NCBI GenBank assembly: GCA_964023205.1 | Contig: OZ026833.1 | Coordinates: 4,152,965 to 4,216,964 of the forward strand | Reading direction: 5' to 3' | DNA length: 64,000 nt | Source of the DNA: Lutraria lutraria | Taxonomy: Eukaryota; Mollusca; Bivalvia; Venerida; Mactridae | Shown: one piece after another, positions 63,701-64,000 of the stretch | Position numbering within the stretch: the stretch's first letter is position 1 | Layout: each line of letters starts with the position of its first letter | The notes under the pieces: generated by a model | What the model was told of the DNA's origin: nothing | What the model saw: the letters and a program-made list of their open reading frames with translations, nothing else | Database searches by the model: none | Position numbers and translations under genes: made by a program

Positions 63701-64000
63701 ATACTTTGTGTCAGTTGGTCAAACAATGCAATTAAAGTCTTCATTTACACTTGGTGACAATGGAGGCGGAATGACTTACGATGTTAGTACAGGGGAGATA
63801 TTACCATGTGAAGGTAATAAAGTAAGCGTCTACAGTAAATCTGGAAATAAACTGAGAACGTATGATAAGAAGACAAATGGAGAGCAGATGTTTTCAGAAT
63901 GCAGACAGATTGCATTAAGTGTGAGCACACATGATATATGTGTGACTGACCTTAACAACGGTTTCATAGTTCTAGATAAAAACGGAAATATGAAAATGAC
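60716..64000 (+). pseudogene. B-box/coiled-coil/NHL protein, copy C; interrupted by a hAT element, 3' end outside window
   Basis: Exon 1 is 60716-60757 plus 62200-62477, and exon 2 starts at 62930 and is open to the window edge. The normal start is ATT; the next in-frame ATG is 60716. A 1,434-bp hAT element cuts the first B-box after its first C-x2-C. The remainder shows B-box1 rest (CKDCEMYFCAKC), B-box2 (CPAHGDKRIDTYCKDH), coiled coil and NHL-type strands. Relative to copy B an in-frame 24-bp deletion near 63574 removes the core of an NHL motif (LLTDLQNSKLKR reduced to LLKLKR). No stop occurs in exon 2, so apart from the start and insertion it is the best-preserved copy. It also supplies the uninterrupted sequence at the site of the 29-kb insertion. 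Confidence 0.9.
60758..62191. mobile_element. Non-autonomous hAT-type element, 1,434 bp
   Basis: Starts TAGGGATGTCAA and ends TTGACATCCCTA, flanked by a perfect 8-bp duplication GTATAGAC (60750-60757 and 62192-62199). The subterminal 80 bp on both sides carry clustered ATCCGGAT/GATATCCGGAT palindromes, typical of hAT transposase-binding regions. No transposase frame; the longest frame is 78 codons without features. Confidence 0.93.

Overview
The window is animal nuclear DNA: AT-rich, gene-poor, with GT-AG introns, tRNA-derived SINEs and many dispersed repeats. An expansion of B-box/coiled-coil/NHL proteins beside an arginine-type ADP-ribosyltransferase, together with the repeat types, suggests a mollusc, most likely a bivalve. 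The host assignment is inference; no species marker is present.

Layout. (1) 1-3893 is a 19-bp satellite, dimerised to 38 bp, running off the left edge. (2) 4235-5129 is an intact two-exon ADP-ribosyltransferase gene (ART1). (3) 9617-11481 is the first part of a B-box/NHL gene (copy A). (4) 11482-40730 is a 29,249-bp insertion in copy A. It has inverted repeats of about 0.55 kb, a perfect 7-bp target duplication (11475-11481 and 40731-40737), and copy A resumes in frame at 40738. (5) 41756-45466 is a 3.7-kb insertion with a nearly perfect 9-bp target duplication, carrying a TA-flanked MITE and a SINE. (6) 45786-48412 is B-box copy B, with one nonsense codon and one frameshift. (7) 49915-53813 is a candidate decayed element holding the broken remains of a dispersed transposon-associated protein. 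(8) 57780-58635 is a second, older-looking array of the same 19-bp satellite. (9) 58981-59875 is ART2, near-identical to ART1 but with one nonsense codon. (10) 60716-64000 is B-box copy C, interrupted by a 1,434-bp hAT-type element with an 8-bp target duplication, and running off the right edge.

The main discovery candidate is the 29-kb element. It carries an intact 13-exon DDE integrase-like transposase (381 residues; D135, D194, E228), a single-exon BTB-BACK-PHR protein 100-200 bp inside the left inverted repeat, and an intron-rich minus-strand gene or gene pair that starts with a zinc ribbon. The inverted repeats contain 63-bp units that are near-perfect hairpins. Because the two halves of a known gene flank it, both the boundaries and the empty site can be read at base resolution.

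The background is a segmental duplication of [satellite - ART - B-box gene]. All three B-box copies are broken, by different lesions (start-codon loss, nonsense, frameshift, three kinds of transposon hits nearby or inside), and one of the two ART copies is broken. This looks like a birth-and-death gene cluster that is also a repeated transposon target.
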